From NCBI GenBank assembly GCA_022828595.1, contig JAKGHH010000005.1, positions 67,141,655 to 67,205,654 of the forward strand: DNA of 64,000 nucleotides. The letters are read 5' to 3'. Shown here in pieces: positions 23,301-35,648 of the stretch (the stretch's first letter is position 1; the number at the start of each line of letters is the position of its first letter). A model generated the notes under the pieces. The model was not told the DNA's origin. It did not search any database and saw only the letters and a program-made list of their open reading frames with translations. Made by a program: the position numbers and the translations under genes. The stretch comes from Nelumbo lutea (taxonomy: Eukaryota; Streptophyta; Magnoliopsida; Proteales; Nelumbonaceae).

Positions 23301-25597
23301 GTGAGCAACTATACACACATAACAGTATGTGTAAGTGTAACCCCATTTGGGGGCTTTTGAGGAGAAGAATGTTTATTTATAATTATTGTTTCTCACAATT
23401 ATTTTAGCGTAGCCTGGTCAGGTCTTCTGCTTCTATAGGCCCCAATACATCTGCATGCATGCAGGAGGGATCCACATTATGTACACGTGGCACGTGGATT
23501 GGTACTTATTATTTTATTATTCTGTTTGTCGGTCCAAGCCGACACCATCGGCTTATCTCGGAAAGACGAGGTGTGGGCTCCACAGAATCCAACGAGCCAC
23601 ATAACATCATGATTAGTCAGCATGTACCGAAAAGGGTGAGGACACATGGTGGGGGTTTTGGCTTCTTTTTTTTTCTACGGATGAAACTTGAAAGAGATCA
23701 GAGATGTCTAAGCAAAGAAAATCGGCAAATCCCATAGAATTATGGATTACTTAAGATTTTCTAGACACACGAGCTATCATAATTAACAATATTTTAAAAT
23801 AAAGAAATGGGGTACAGTAGAGAATATGGGTGTGTTTGTCTAGGGTTTTTGTCTTGGGTAGATCGTCGTTGGTCGTAGTTTACAAAGCGAATGGTTGGAG
23901 AGCATCTTTGGGAAAGCGGTAGTATTCCCGTTTCTTTGTCGAACCAGGGACGCCAATCTCTAGACGATCTGATTCTTTGACAGACAGAGTTTTGATTTTT
24001 GAATCTTTTGGGTGGATCGAATCTGTCGACATGGGAGAAGGAGAGAGAGGAGGAGGGGGCCGGGTTTGGTTTTGGGTGGGTTACTTTTGTTTATTATTTT
24101 TTTAATTTATTGTTTTTAGCTTTTCTTTTATGAATTTTGCTTTTTTTTCTGTCTTTGACTCGAGAAGGATTTTTTTCCTTCTTTCGCTAAACCCATGAAG
24201 GGATGTTGCTTTGATGATTGCAGAGTATATTTCGTCTTGACACTTTTGTTTTTTCGTTTTCCAATCAAAATCTCCGGATCTTCGATCAATCCAGCTTGTG
24301 ATGAAGTCTAGATTCGTGGTCGAGGTGGCGATGATGACGAACTGACTGGACTCTGATAATACGGGATGAGATGTAACGAGTCACGTGATTAAGCAGTACG
24401 GAAATAAGCTTAAGACTGGCCATGGGAGAAGACTGAAGACCGAAAGAGCGGCCATGGTAATGTAATGGACCAAGGAATGGTAGGGAGGACTGGAAGTGTT
24501 TGGGATTCTGGAATGCAGTCCAGAGACAGACAGAGACAGTGCAGACTCAGAGAAAAGGAGAACAGGGGAATTGCTTACTACTGGTAGATCGATAGAGATG
24601 GAGTGGAGATGGAGATACACAGAGAGAGAGAGAGACACACACACACATGGAGATGAATGCATATATTTCCCTTTTCCTTGGGAGGCTGGCAGTGACAGCA
24701 GAGCAGAGATACGGATACGGACAGCTACGCCTCGTGATCGGAGAAGGCAGATCCCTGGAAGACTGTTCCCGGGAGTCACGTGGGTTCTTTTGACTACCCA
24801 ATGACCAACCCATCTGCCTCTCTGACTCGCATTGTTTGCTGCGCCTCTACTACTCCCTTCTCTCTCCATCGCCATCTCTCTCTCTCACACACACACACAA
24901 GTGTATACATTTGAACTACTTCCACAACTACAAATTAGTAATTACCTGTATTACCAGTGGCAGTGTAGCACTAGTTATAAATACTTGGCAAGCAAAACAG
25001 GGGCCGAGGGGCGGAAGAGACCTTCTCACTCATCCTCACACAGACTGTTTCACTGACTGCCCACCTGACTTGTCCTTCTCTGTATATATTTACATGTAGT
25101 CCCGGCAGTTTTCTTTCTCTATCTCTTCCTCATCACTCCCTACACATCTCCATCTATAGTTTATTCATTTGTAACCAAATCACGACAACGTGGATGACTG
25201 GGAGTGCTGACTGGTCTTTCGCCATTATATTAGCTTTTAAAGCTAACAGACAACACTGATCTCAGGCTCTCTCAGACCTCTCGTACACTCTCACTCTCTC
25301 TTCCTATCCTTTTCAAAGCTTAGATTATTACATTATTTGTCTGTCACTGTGTTGCTTTCTTGTACTCCTGCTACCGCTACCATAACTTGACTACAAACAC
25401 TTGCTTCTCGTTTTTACTGGTACTACTTATTCATTCCCTCTGCTTCTTTCTTTAAATCCCTACAGCGGTTTCTATTCTCATTCTCCATCCATTTTTCATT
25501 CGAACTCTCCCTTATAATGCATACCCTTTCGACCTCCCTTTCTGTACTTTGAACTTCGAGAGAAAAAAAGGAATACCCATCAAAACCCAATACCAAT

Positions 25598-25600
<3 letters not shown>
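20350..25600. other. Intergenic and upstream region of the GATA gene
   Basis: No coding region is supported over about 5 kb. Simple repeats include AAAAT units (about 21368-21392), ATT units (about 21409-21442) and a G-tract (about 22457-22469). The last kilobase is rich in CT/GA runs (24620-24650, 24868-24900) and is probably promoter and 5' leader. A TATAAATA word at about 24977 is a possible core promoter, but it is unproven. Confidence 0.5.

Positions 25601-25630
<30 letters not shown>
25601..25630. repeat. (AG)n microsatellite in the GATA 5' leader
   Basis: About fifteen AG units end some 18 bp before the start codon of the GATA gene. On the coding strand this makes a purine-rich GAGA tract in the untranslated leader. 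GAGA tracts near plant regulatory genes can bind BPC-type proteins in general; whether that happens here is inference. Confidence 0.9.
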
Positions 25631-25631
<1 letters not shown>

Positions 25632-25648
25632 AGAGAGGTAAACGAGAG

Positions 25649-26601
25649 ATGCATCGGTGCAGCAGCCCTCACTGTAATACGACGGTCGGTCCTTGCTCAT
25701 GTGGTGTTTTCCACCCTCATCAGGGAAGCTCCTTCTCCATGTTATTCTCCATGGCAAACCACAATCCAATCGATGAGATGGACACATACCCGATCACTTC
25801 CTCTTCAGCTTCTGTGGACTGTACTCTCTCTTTAGGAACACCATCCACCCGCCAAACGGAAGATAAATCGATAGGTCGTCACCGACGGTCTGGCTCGTCG
25901 TGCATGTCTAATCTTTGCTGGGATATATTTCAGACCAAGCAGCCTCCTCAATCATCAGTGACCCATAAGAGCAGCCGAGGAGGTAGCAGCAACACTGGCG
26001 CTGTACTCAATAACTTGAATGGGGATCCGCTCCTGGCTCGAAGGTGCGCCAACTGCGACACGACATCTACACCACTTTGGAGGAACGGACCCAGAGGCCC
26101 CAAGGTTAGTCTTTTTCACTGGTATATCACCGATATTTAATTGTTTTCTCTTTTTTCTTTTCTTTTTCCTTGTTGATCGTGTTCATTGTCTGCTTCTTTT
26201 TCTTTTTCTTTTTTTTTTATTGTTTTATATTCGAATTGTGAATTGTGATCTTTCGGTCGTTCTCCGGGTGAATATCCAACGATTGTATTTTGGTGCAGTC
26301 GCTTTGCAATGCGTGTGGAATCCGTTACAAGAAAGAAGAAAAGCGAGCAACAACCACGACAAACAGTACTGCTGCTGCTTCTGCCCTGCTCATGGAACCA
26401 CAGCAGTTCATGAGCCATCAATACCACTCATGGACTCACCACGTCCAGACCCAGAAGATAGCATCCATGTCCCCGGCACTGGGTAATGAATTCAGGTTCA
26501 TCGATGACGACGATAGAGATTCCAGCACCACTGGTATTCCTTTCCTTTCATGGCGTCTCAATGTCCCGGATAGGTCAAGCCTCGTTCATGACTACACATG
26601 A
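25649..26601 (+). CDS. HAN-like: HAN-like GATA zinc-finger transcription factor (two exons)
   Basis: Exons 25649-26104 and 26299-26601 join at AAG|GT...AG|TCG (194-bp intron) to encode 252 residues. The GATA finger is C133-X2-C136-X18-C155-X2-C158 (CANC...CNAC) and the intron splits it between PK-152 and SL-153. The N-terminus, beginning MHRCSSPHC and continuing with a CSCG and SMLFSM block, is the HAN domain, which known HANABA TARANU and GATA19-type B-class factors share. Those proteins regulate meristem/organ boundaries, flower organ number and embryo patterning in the nucleus. A DCTLSLGTPSTR block (residues 57-68) is also typical. The C-terminus is low in recognisable motifs. The start is the first ATG and matches the family N-terminus. 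The frame is intact, with no signs of decay. Confidence 0.95.
26105..26298 (+). other. Intron of the GATA gene
   Basis: The donor is GTTAGT after the Lys-152 codon and the acceptor is TGGTGCAG before Ser-153, with a long T-rich tract (about 26145-26225) in between. The intron falls in phase 0 inside the zinc-finger loop. Confidence 0.93.
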
Positions 26602-29600
26602 AGATGATGATGCCAATGATGGTCATCGTATACTTTTCATTCTGTTTTTTTTTTCTCCGTCCTTATAGATAACAGATGGAGTGAAATAGCCATAATTCTA
26701 TGATGTTGTTTAACTTCTATCAGTTCTTTAATTTCTATTGGGTCCATATTACCTTTCTTGCCTGCTGCTCTTGTTCTTCTGGATCGATAATCCTTCCATT
26801 GAGCGAAATCCTATAATATATAATATTTCTTGTTCTTGTTCTTCTGGGTATTAACGTGATAGGATTAGAATATTTATGCACACGACTACTGATCTACCAG
26901 TCGTTGCGGAGAAACTGAACTTTGTTCGTTTTGTTCATTCACTTACATGGATGCAACTTAGCTTACCTCTGTTCTTTTTTGGTCCTTTTTTTGTGGAATG
27001 GTATTGACCAAACTCTGGGCGCTGGGTCGAAAACGACTCGCAGATGTGATTGCGATCTGATCCTACTAAACTGCTTTGGTAATTGCTACAAATTGTAAAT
27101 CCAGAGGCTCAAAATGATGAAAAGTCCACACCAAAATACTGCATCAACATACGACTACTCTCAGTCTCTAAGCCATCTAAAACTTTGGAAGAGTTCCACT
27201 AGATCTTCTGAACATGAACAACTGGCAAGCTAAACTTTTGCCTTTGGAGAAATGATGGTCGAGTACTGGGGTCCCTCACAGAAGGCCTTACTTTTTTGAC
27301 ATTGGGTTGGAACTTGGAAGCTAAATACGCCATATCCCACCTTGAATGGCCCAAGTCCAATATGAACCAATCCAATTGTTATGGGGCCTCTTAAAAGCCA
27401 TCAAGTCTTTGACTCCTTTGCTTTTTCTTTTCCCAATTCTTAAGATTGGGCCTACAGCCGTGTATGGATAACGGGTTTGGGCTCCAATTACTTGTACTTC
27501 CACATGTCCCGTGCTAAAAGGCTGAAACCCAACGTTAAATAAGACCCACTGCGTCAAACGGATTTCCACATGTCCCGTGCTAAAAGGCTGAAACCCAACG
27601 TTAAATAAGACCCACTGCGTCAAACGGATAGTCTCGGATCCGAGATTCACCCCAATTCATCTGCCAAGGATATCTTACTATAACCTCAATTCGATGCAGC
27701 ATAAGAGCAACATGGACCTAGCCTTGTGTTCATACTCTGTCTGATAATCAATCAGCATGAGTAAGTTGGATTTACCAAAATAATACCCGTAGGCGATGTT
27801 TGGTTTGAAAGAAAAAGCAGGAAAAGGTAAGGACTCCATTGCAAACACAGCTTTAGGTATTCCCCAAATGGACCTCATTGCGGCCTGTATGATATAGAAA
27901 CTAAGTTCGAATCGTCCGGGAGGTTGTTGAAAAACTCAGTAGCCAGTAAAGAATTGCATCCGAATAAAGAAAAGGCTTTGGTAAATGGATAGCGGAACTC
28001 AAGGTTTTTAATTGCATGAAAGCTTGGCTTTGCTCTAAAATTGTTTAATTTTTTTGGGTAAAAGAATTTGCATGAAAATTTGGCATTTGATTCAAGTTGA
28101 TTTTTTTTTTCTTTTAATTTCAGAGGTTTCAGTAATCTTTAACTATGTAGTCTACTTTTTTGATAAATTATATGTATAGTCTACTTAACATATATTTATA
28201 TATAACATTCAATTAAATTTGTTCCATGTGCACTAAGGGGTGTTCTAAAACATGAATATTTTGTCTTCATTTATTTTTTAAATTGCCACACTGCCCACAC
28301 CGGCAAAAAGGCAAAAACACATATTTAAATGTACTTTTGTTTATTTGAAAAGCGAAAAACAAGTTCATTTTATTTCAAAAAAAAAAAAACAATACATGAT
28401 TTTGAAACCATCAAAATAATAGTTTTTTAAAACATAAATAAATTTTGTTGTATATAAATTATGGGGTGTATGCCTATGTGTATGATTTTGTTTTTCAAAA
28501 CAAAAAAAAAAAAACAACTGCAACATCAGCAAAAACAGTCATTTTTGTTTTCAAAAAACAAATCAACCATGTTGCCAAAATATTAAATAGTTAAATGACA
28601 ATATGCTTCTTAATTAAACCAATAACCAAATGCGTATTTTTTTCAAACCAAGAACATGTTTTCTGTGTCTATAGTTTTAAGAAACAATTTTTTTGAAGCC
28701 GGTTTTAAGAAGCAATTTATTTGCAAACCAATTGGTTTTGTTTTATTGTTGGAACTCGCAACTAGAAAACAATTCACATTAGAGAATACCCATCTAACAT
28801 TTACTTTTATTATTTTAATATTTTAAAAATCATTTAGCTGAATTTAAAAACATGACCCACATTACCTCTGTCAAGAGTTGGCTTGGATAAACTATCAAAT
28901 TTACGCTTTATTATTATATTTATTTCAAAGTCAACAAAAGGTTCTATAAAGGCAAATGGTAGTATGCGAAAATTTATGATATGAGGAGTTGAGACTGTGG
29001 TTTGGATTTTGGAGATGCAAATTCATACATATGATCAAATGAACCCTAAGATAAATCAAAACGAAGTATCTTGGGTTTGGAATTTGGGGATGCAAATTCA
29101 TACATGTTGACAAAACACCTCGTAAATGATTATACTTTATCTGATCATAACTGTTAAAGAACATCTATGGTACTGAAAAGAGATAGTATTAAAAGAGTTT
29201 TGACCAATATAACCACTCCCGTGAATTTTGATGACTATAACTGGATTGGTCATCTCTTTTATGATACCGGTTGATTGACATCATGTCTTTTTGGTATATC
29301 ATAGTCGAACCCAACTAGCTAACATTGTAGGCATTATGTTACGCAAGGAATAGTTTTGTGGTTGGTCCTGATCCAGGAGTTCCTCCTAATACATAACATT
29401 GTATGAAGGCCTCAAAACACATTGTTGGATTGTTTTACTTTCTTTCTTTCCTTTTTCTTTTTTAAAGAGAGAGTGGTGGTAGTCATAGGGATTTCAATAC
29501 AAACCTATTAAAAATTGAGAACTCAATTGATCCATGACCTGTAAAAAACAGGATCTCCCATTAATTGTCCATTCATTATTTTCCTAGGCAATCTACCCCA

Positions 29601-29631
29601 TGGTGCTTGATCATGATTCCCAAGAGCTTAA
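26602..29631. other. Intergenic; GATA 3' flank; no gene seen
   Basis: This includes the GATA 3' UTR (end not fixed), the 66-bp tandem duplication at 27498-27629, and a possible small MITE at about 27790-27855 (GGCGATGTTTGGTTTGAAAG against AAACACAGC). A-rich and T-rich sequence follows. No protein-like frame was recognised. Confidence 0.5.
27498..27629. repeat. Exact 66-bp tandem duplication
   Basis: The unit beginning TTCCACATGTCCCGTGC occurs twice head to tail (27498-27563 and 27564-27629). I see no base difference between the copies, which points to a recent duplication or an assembly artefact. Confidence 0.9.
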
Positions 29632-29710
29632 GGCTATGATAGGTTTAATAGAAAATGGACAAGAAACAAACAGTTGATAGAAAGTATTTTCTATCAAGCC
29701 AAACACGGCC
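29632..29710. mobile_element. Tourist/Harbinger-like MITE (79 bp)
   Basis: The left end GGCTATGATAGGTTTAATAG pairs with the complement of the right end, GGCCGTGTTTGGCTTGATAG. TAA directly flanks both ends (29629-29631 and 29711-29713). It is a small member of the family at 6824, 9217, 14448 and 20233. Confidence 0.65.
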
Positions 29711-29889
29711 TAAGGGGTAGGAAGTGGGATTTCCATGTCTAGATGTACAATTCCTAGAATTTTACCCTAGAAATTAGATTTCACTAAGATTTTCTCTTGA
29801 GAGTAACAAAAGATCTTTTTTTTTTTTAATTGCTCCAAATTCTCCTAATTCAAGAGAATCAGGATCCAAGACACATCACTTAATAGGTG

Positions 29890-30362
29890 TAGGGATGCAA
29901 ACGGATTGGATCAGATTTGAATCGTGGCATATTTGAATTCAATCTGATCGGATCTCACAAATATTGATTCAAATCTGAATCTGTTAAGAATGTCGGATAT
30001 CCAAATCTGATCCAATCCAATTTACTTTTTTTAAAAAATTAATCAATTATTAAAAGAAAAGGAAAATATAACAGTTTATATAAAGAAAAACAAAAAATAC
30101 AAGTATTCTTTTAACTATTTCCATCATATATACATGTGTTTTTTATAAAAACAAATTTACAAAAATGAAATATAATTATATTTACAAATACATAAATCAC
30201 ATACACACATATCAGATTCTTTTGGATTGGATAGGGGTGATCCAAACTCGATCCAATTAAAAATTGGATCTATCCGATCCAATTCAATCCAAAAATACGA
30301 TAAAAGGATATTCAAATTCGACAAATATAATCAGATTTTGGATTGGATCATTTGCATGCCTA
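29890..30362. mobile_element. Non-autonomous hAT-type transposon (473 bp)
   Basis: The ends are TAGGGATGCAAA and the complement of TAGGCATGCAAA. They are flanked by AATAGGTG (29882-29889) and AATAGGTT (30363-30370), an 8-bp duplication with one mismatch. GGATTGGATC / GATCCAATCC words lie inside both ends. There is no coding content. Confidence 0.8.
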
Positions 30363-30370
30363 AATAGGTT

Positions 30371-31808
30371 GTCCGGATTTCCTACTAACTTTAAGGGCAA
30401 ATTTCATAAACTATCCCTAATGTTTAGAAAATTGACTAACTATACCCCTATTGTTTTAGTATTGTCTTAAAGTATCACTATTATTTTTGACAATTGTCGC
30501 TATCGTTAAATCGTAACAGAAAAAAAATATCGAATTTGCCCTCCATTGTTTCTCAAATTTTCAAAATAAAACCCAACTCCTTCTAACCAGTCTATTGTGG
30601 GCAACTAAAAAAAGGAGAATGTTTTGAAACTTGTAGCATGGGTAGGAATGTTTTATGGGTAACTAACAAAAAGGATTTATTTTAATGGAGGTTAAGATTT
30701 GATGAGTTGTTGGAATGTTAAATCTCATGCAACATGGGTAGGGATAGGTGGCGTATTTTAATTGGATTAACAGAGAAGAGAGCAGATTACAGTTAGTAGG
30801 AAAGGTGACCTAATACAAAAATCAACATGCTTTGGTGCTCAATTGTACAAGTTAAATTGCACCACTTCTGAAATGTACCATATACACTCGTCTTACGAAC
30901 AATCGTGCAAATGTGATTGCAGGCAACTGGGCGAAATGGCTATATACTAAAGCAATAAAGAAGGTAGGTCACCTGGTTCATATGGAGTGGCCCTGTTTTT
31001 TAATTTCTATAACAGACAACTCAGAAGAGTCCTTGCCTCCGATTAAACAGATGAAACCCAAAAATGAGTGGCCACCCTATACATCTCCCATCCATCTATA
31101 TCATAATTTTCAAGGCGCTAAGGTGGATTAGGGACAAAATTTTAAGTTCTTATTGGTTCAAGTTTTGAAGTCTTTAAAGGTATAATACAGCAATATAGAA
31201 TGTATATATTGATTAGACCCTAATAAATAAGAAAATAATAAAAAGAAATTAGTATATAAATATACAAAAAATGAATATTTTAGTTTAGAGAAAATTTCTA
31301 ATCAATACCCTAAACTAGACCCTAACAAATAAGAAAATAATAAAAAGAAATTAGTATATAAACATACAAAAAAATGAATATTTTAGTTTAGGCCGCGTTT
31401 GTTTAAGGTGTAAATGAGAACCGGGGTAAACTTTACACCCCGGTCCGCTTTTGCTAACATTTGATTGAGGTGTTGTTTTACATCAAAGATCAGTGTAAAA
31501 CTCCGCTCTAGGCATGTTTTACATCAAAATTCGGTGGAAAGTTATCACCGATGAAATCGATGTAAAACTCATCTTCTCTATCAATGTAAAATTCCCTGCT
31601 CGCACCTCCTCTCGATCGCTGCAACGGTCAAATAGCACTGACGTTTCCTCTTGGCGACGACACAAGTATGATGACTCTAAAATGGCTTGCTCTACAAGAT
31701 TTTGGTACTGGGTCTAAGTAAGGGATGCCTATCAGTATCAGATTTGCGCCATTGAAGAAACCATCGTGGCGATCTCCTCTTCTTCTCTAGAGAAGCCAGC
31801 AGAAGCCA
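30371..31808. other. Intergenic; tandem duplication and a lone MITE-like end
   Basis: A segment of about 76 bp starting TAGACCCTAA is duplicated at 31214 and 31316 (102-bp spacing). At 31391 a Tourist-like left terminus GGCCGCGTTTGTTTAAGG follows TTA, but I could not find a matching right end. No gene is supported up to the patellin relic. Confidence 0.5.
31214..31391. repeat. Direct duplication, about 76-bp copies at 102-bp spacing
   Basis: Copies start at 31214 and 31316 (both TAGACCCTAA) and share AAGAAAATAATAAAAAGAAA and ATGAATATTTTAGTTTAG blocks, with a few base differences. A spacer of about 26 bp lies between them. Confidence 0.85.
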
Positions 31809-31955
31809 AAAAAAGTAGTCGAAGAAGCCCTTGCTACCCTGACTGAACCAAAGAAGAAAGAAGTTGTCGTTGTCCCACTTCCACTACATGAGGAGGTCTC
31901 CATCTGGGGGATTTCGCAGCTCAAGGATGAGAGGAGCGATGTGATTCATGTGTGA
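31809..31955 (+). pseudogene. Patellin (SEC14-type) gene fragment
   Basis: About 48 codons end in HEEVSIWGISQLKDERSDVI and then HV-stop. This matches the well-conserved patellin segment just before the CRAL/TRIO N-terminal helix, preceded by the family's Lys/Glu-rich linker (LTEPKKKEVV). The known proteins continue for some 300 more residues; here the frame stops at 31953-31955. No continuation was seen before the transporter gene. It is a truncated relic. It could have been captured by a transposon whose left end may be at 31391; that link is speculative. Confidence 0.6.
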
Positions 31956-32719
31956 GACAGACAAAATCTCCATTGTTTCTGTTTTTGGTTTCTCTTCATG
32001 ATTTTAGCCGATCCATGCTAATCATGTTTTCCTCTCCTTTGGTCATCCCTAACAGCAATGCCTCTATCAGAAAGCCTGTTCTGGCACTCAACCTCAACCA
32101 TTTTGCTGAGTCTATAGCGAAGTTCGGACACACGGCCTGAAGCATTATTTGCCTCTTCCTTCTGTCCTTAAAAACCCTTTTAAGATTGCTAAAGGTCCTC
32201 TCAGCTCTGCTGCTGGAAACCCAAATCATTTTCTCTGAAGCAAGAATACTTGTTTACTTTAACAAGATCTATGCTTTTCAATGTAGTCGATTGGTTTTGC
32301 TTTGTTATTCAATTAATCAAGGTGAGCCTCCAAGGGTGCCTTATGGCTTAGGTGTCACCTTGACAAGTGACAACTATGCTCTACATGTACTCTGCACACA
32401 AGTCTACATTTTTAGAAGTAAAGATATAGGCCAAGAAGAAGAGGAAGATGAAAAAGAACTTATTTCCATAATTTTAGTGGTCACTGTTGAATTGATTTGC
32501 ATGAGTTTAATAAAAAGAAAGATTGGCCAATCTGTTATTCATGGAATACTCATCATACAAATGGATTACAGAGCTGGATTGTAATAGATCAACACTAAAC
32601 GCTTGGACTTGCATACAGTGATTGATGTAAGATATACTATGCCAGATCATGAAACAAGTTTTCTTTTACACACTATGTGCAAGCACAGGTCTTCAAAACC
32701 CCGATTTTCCAACAAAAAC
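31956..32719. other. Transporter 3' flank / 3' UTR region
   Basis: Lies downstream of the minus-strand transporter stop codon. Part must be its 3' UTR, but the poly(A) site cannot be fixed. No other coding signal was recognised. Confidence 0.5.
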
Positions 32720-32873
32720 TCACCTGAACGACCACTGGATTTCTTCCAATGTTCTCCCTTTGGTCTCAGGCACCCAGAGTACCACAAACACTACAGCGAA
32801 AGCACTCACAACTGTGTAAATGGTGAAGGTTCCTGTTCATTTCAGTTCAAATTGACAATAATGAGCAGATCAG

Positions 32874-32912
<39 letters not shown>

Positions 32913-35576
32913 CTCCACTGCTCCAATTTAGAAGCAAGTTTGCAGTCATTGTGATCGCCCAGGATGTGAGCCAGTTGGCCAAAGTTGCTGTACTACCAGC
33001 AAGACTCTTAATATTCACCGGAAGTATCTGTCATGTAATATTCAAGATACAGATAAATCATCGTTTGATTGCAACGTCTACTTAATCAAGAAAAGATAAC
33101 AATTGTGAACAGTGAGCCAATATGGGTTAGATTAACTGGCAAAGGCTGTTAGTGCCAACACTTCATACTTGAGTACCTTTATTATAATTACCCACTAAGT
33201 GCTTGGACCCCCCTCCCAAGAACACACATACACACATGGGAACACAAAAAAGGTACAAAAAAAAAATGTAAAGAATATTGTCTGGTAATTGCAGAGGGGT
33301 TGTAGACCAAACAAGAAAAGTTTTGTCCTGATCTAACCATGTCAAAGATGTTTTGTTTTTTTTTAGGTTTACCATGTCAACAATCTTTATGGCTGGGTTC
33401 ACCTTGAGTTCAAATGTGCATTATAGATAGAGGCATTCAGAGTTCCATGCTAGTTGGGCTTAAGCATAGTGTGATGGAGCATCATTGTTTTAGTAAGGTG
33501 GTTACTGGAAGGTGGCAGCACAAATACAACCTGTATAATGCATAGGAACTCCTAACTAAAATTAAATATAAGGTCCATGGTAGCCCAGAAATTCTGTTCG
33601 TTCAAAGCATGGAAGAGCAACTGTGTCAGTTCCTTGTTGATCAGGTAATATAGGACATCAAAAATGGTGAAGTATCATCATGACTGCTGATATAATTAAC
33701 AAATATCCAACTTTAGCTCGGTGCTTCCCTGGCTGCACGTGGCATCCAATCTGACAATGACAACCCCACAGGCATAGAACTTGTGTTCAATTCCATTCTA
33801 AAGGTTGATTCTTGTTTCCAGAGAAAGGTTATGTGTCCCATCAAGTTACCAAGCTTATTCTTCTTGGTATGGAAAACAAGGCTTATGAACTATGCCCATA
33901 CCTCAGACATAATAACCCATGGAATAGCTCCCATTCCAAGAGAAAAGAAAACCACCAACGCCTGTAGAAAAAAATGGTTAAACAAGCTCAGAATACACTA
34001 ACAAAGACACATCAAAAAAGAATAAAACGTTACGATATTATTTGTAAAAGAAGACATACCACTAGTCCAACCAGTGACAATATGCCCATCAAACTATGAA
34101 GATGGGAATCTTCAGATATACCAGTCTGTTCGGTAGAAAAGGAAAATCAGAAAGCAATTTAGACACTCTCTCTTATGCAAGATCACGAAACCTCAAAAAT
34201 ACTAGGCAAGAAGTAGATATCCATAAATCAAATGAAACCACATGGGGCCCATGAATGAGTGACCTTTAAATAGAAGACAACTGCAACAAGGAGAAGGCTA
34301 ACAGTCATTCCAGAAGAAGAGACCTGTGCAGAAAACGACAACATTTTTTATTTTTTCTATTTTAATATCAATAAGGAAAGAGACTTTCTTTTTTTGCTCA
34401 AACTTACTATAAGAAGAAGCCGACGACCAGCTTTGTCAACCAACCACGTTGTAACTCCAGTTGCAATAACCTAAGCAGAACATAACCAATTTTTTTCCTC
34501 ATTAAATGGACGACATGCATTGCTCATGAACGTTAGCATATAAGTTGCTTGAAGAAACATTTTGAAATATAATGTTTCATATGGTACCTGAATTACACCA
34601 AGTCCAAGGGTTGCAAGGTTGGTTGATGAAAGACCTGTTAAAATTTGAAAAAATAAAAATAAAAATGTCTAAAATGGTTGAACATAACTTAGTAAGTATT
34701 AAGAGAAGCCTAAATCATTGCTTCAGTCAACAATTTAATAGAGTCCAAGAATAGTGTAGCAGTGTTTTAAGTTTTAAAGGCATTGGAAGCATATACCTAG
34801 AAGCATGTTCTAGGCAAGGCACCAAAAACAATGCCTGGAGGCACATAGATGCTTGAAGCATATGCCTCCAGCATAGAGGCATACACCTCTGTTGTGCTTA
34901 ATGTTGGAGGTATATGCCTTATATTCTCTTACCTTTTATTTTAGAATTTCATAAATGTTATAAATTAAAGTGAGGCCACCATTTTATCATGCTCTACAGT
35001 CTCCATTATAATATTAACATACAGAGGATGAGAACCATCCAAATTTGTTTATTGTGATATTATAATAAAATGTTATGAATAGAATGGGGCACCATAGCTT
35101 GGATTTATTTTAATGCATTATGTTCATTTGAATATAAGATGACACACTTGTTGTGCAATTTATGTGAATTTTTAATTCTGAAATTTTGATTTGCAACTTT
35201 GCAAGTGATTTGTTGATGGCTAATCAAACTTGTATAATTATGGATTATGATACTTCATGCAACAATACTTCAATTCTATATTTATATGCAATGGTTTTAT
35301 TATTAGAAATTGCAAATATGAAATTTTCTAATTTCTGATAAATTTTCCCATTTATGGGATATTTATTGTATTCTTATTTATTTTATCTCATTTTGGTTAT
35401 TTATTAAGTAAAAAATCCATGCTCGTGAGGCTTATGCCTCTTGCATTTTACGCTTCATCCCTTAAGACAGTCGAATGCTTTGCATCATGCCTCCACACCT
35501 TAGAACATTGCACTGTAGAAAGGAGATAGTTGAAATACAAAGAATACCCATGTAGGCAAAACCAAATAACCACTAG

Positions 35577-35648
<72 letters not shown>

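Noticed and set aside
24381..24875. 164-codon open frame on the minus strand upstream of the GATA gene
   Set aside because: Composition is driven by CT/GA and CA repeats (Ser/Leu and His/Thr runs). It has no recognisable domain or splice context and lies in the presumed promoter region.
27790..27855. Sixth Tourist-like MITE
   Set aside because: The ends GGCGATGTTTGG and CAAACACAGC pair weakly and the flanking trinucleotides do not match cleanly.
32186..33085. Plus-strand open frames of 132 and 160 codons overlapping the transporter end
   Set aside because: The second is antisense to transporter exons 17-18 and includes the GA repeat; the first has no protein-like features.
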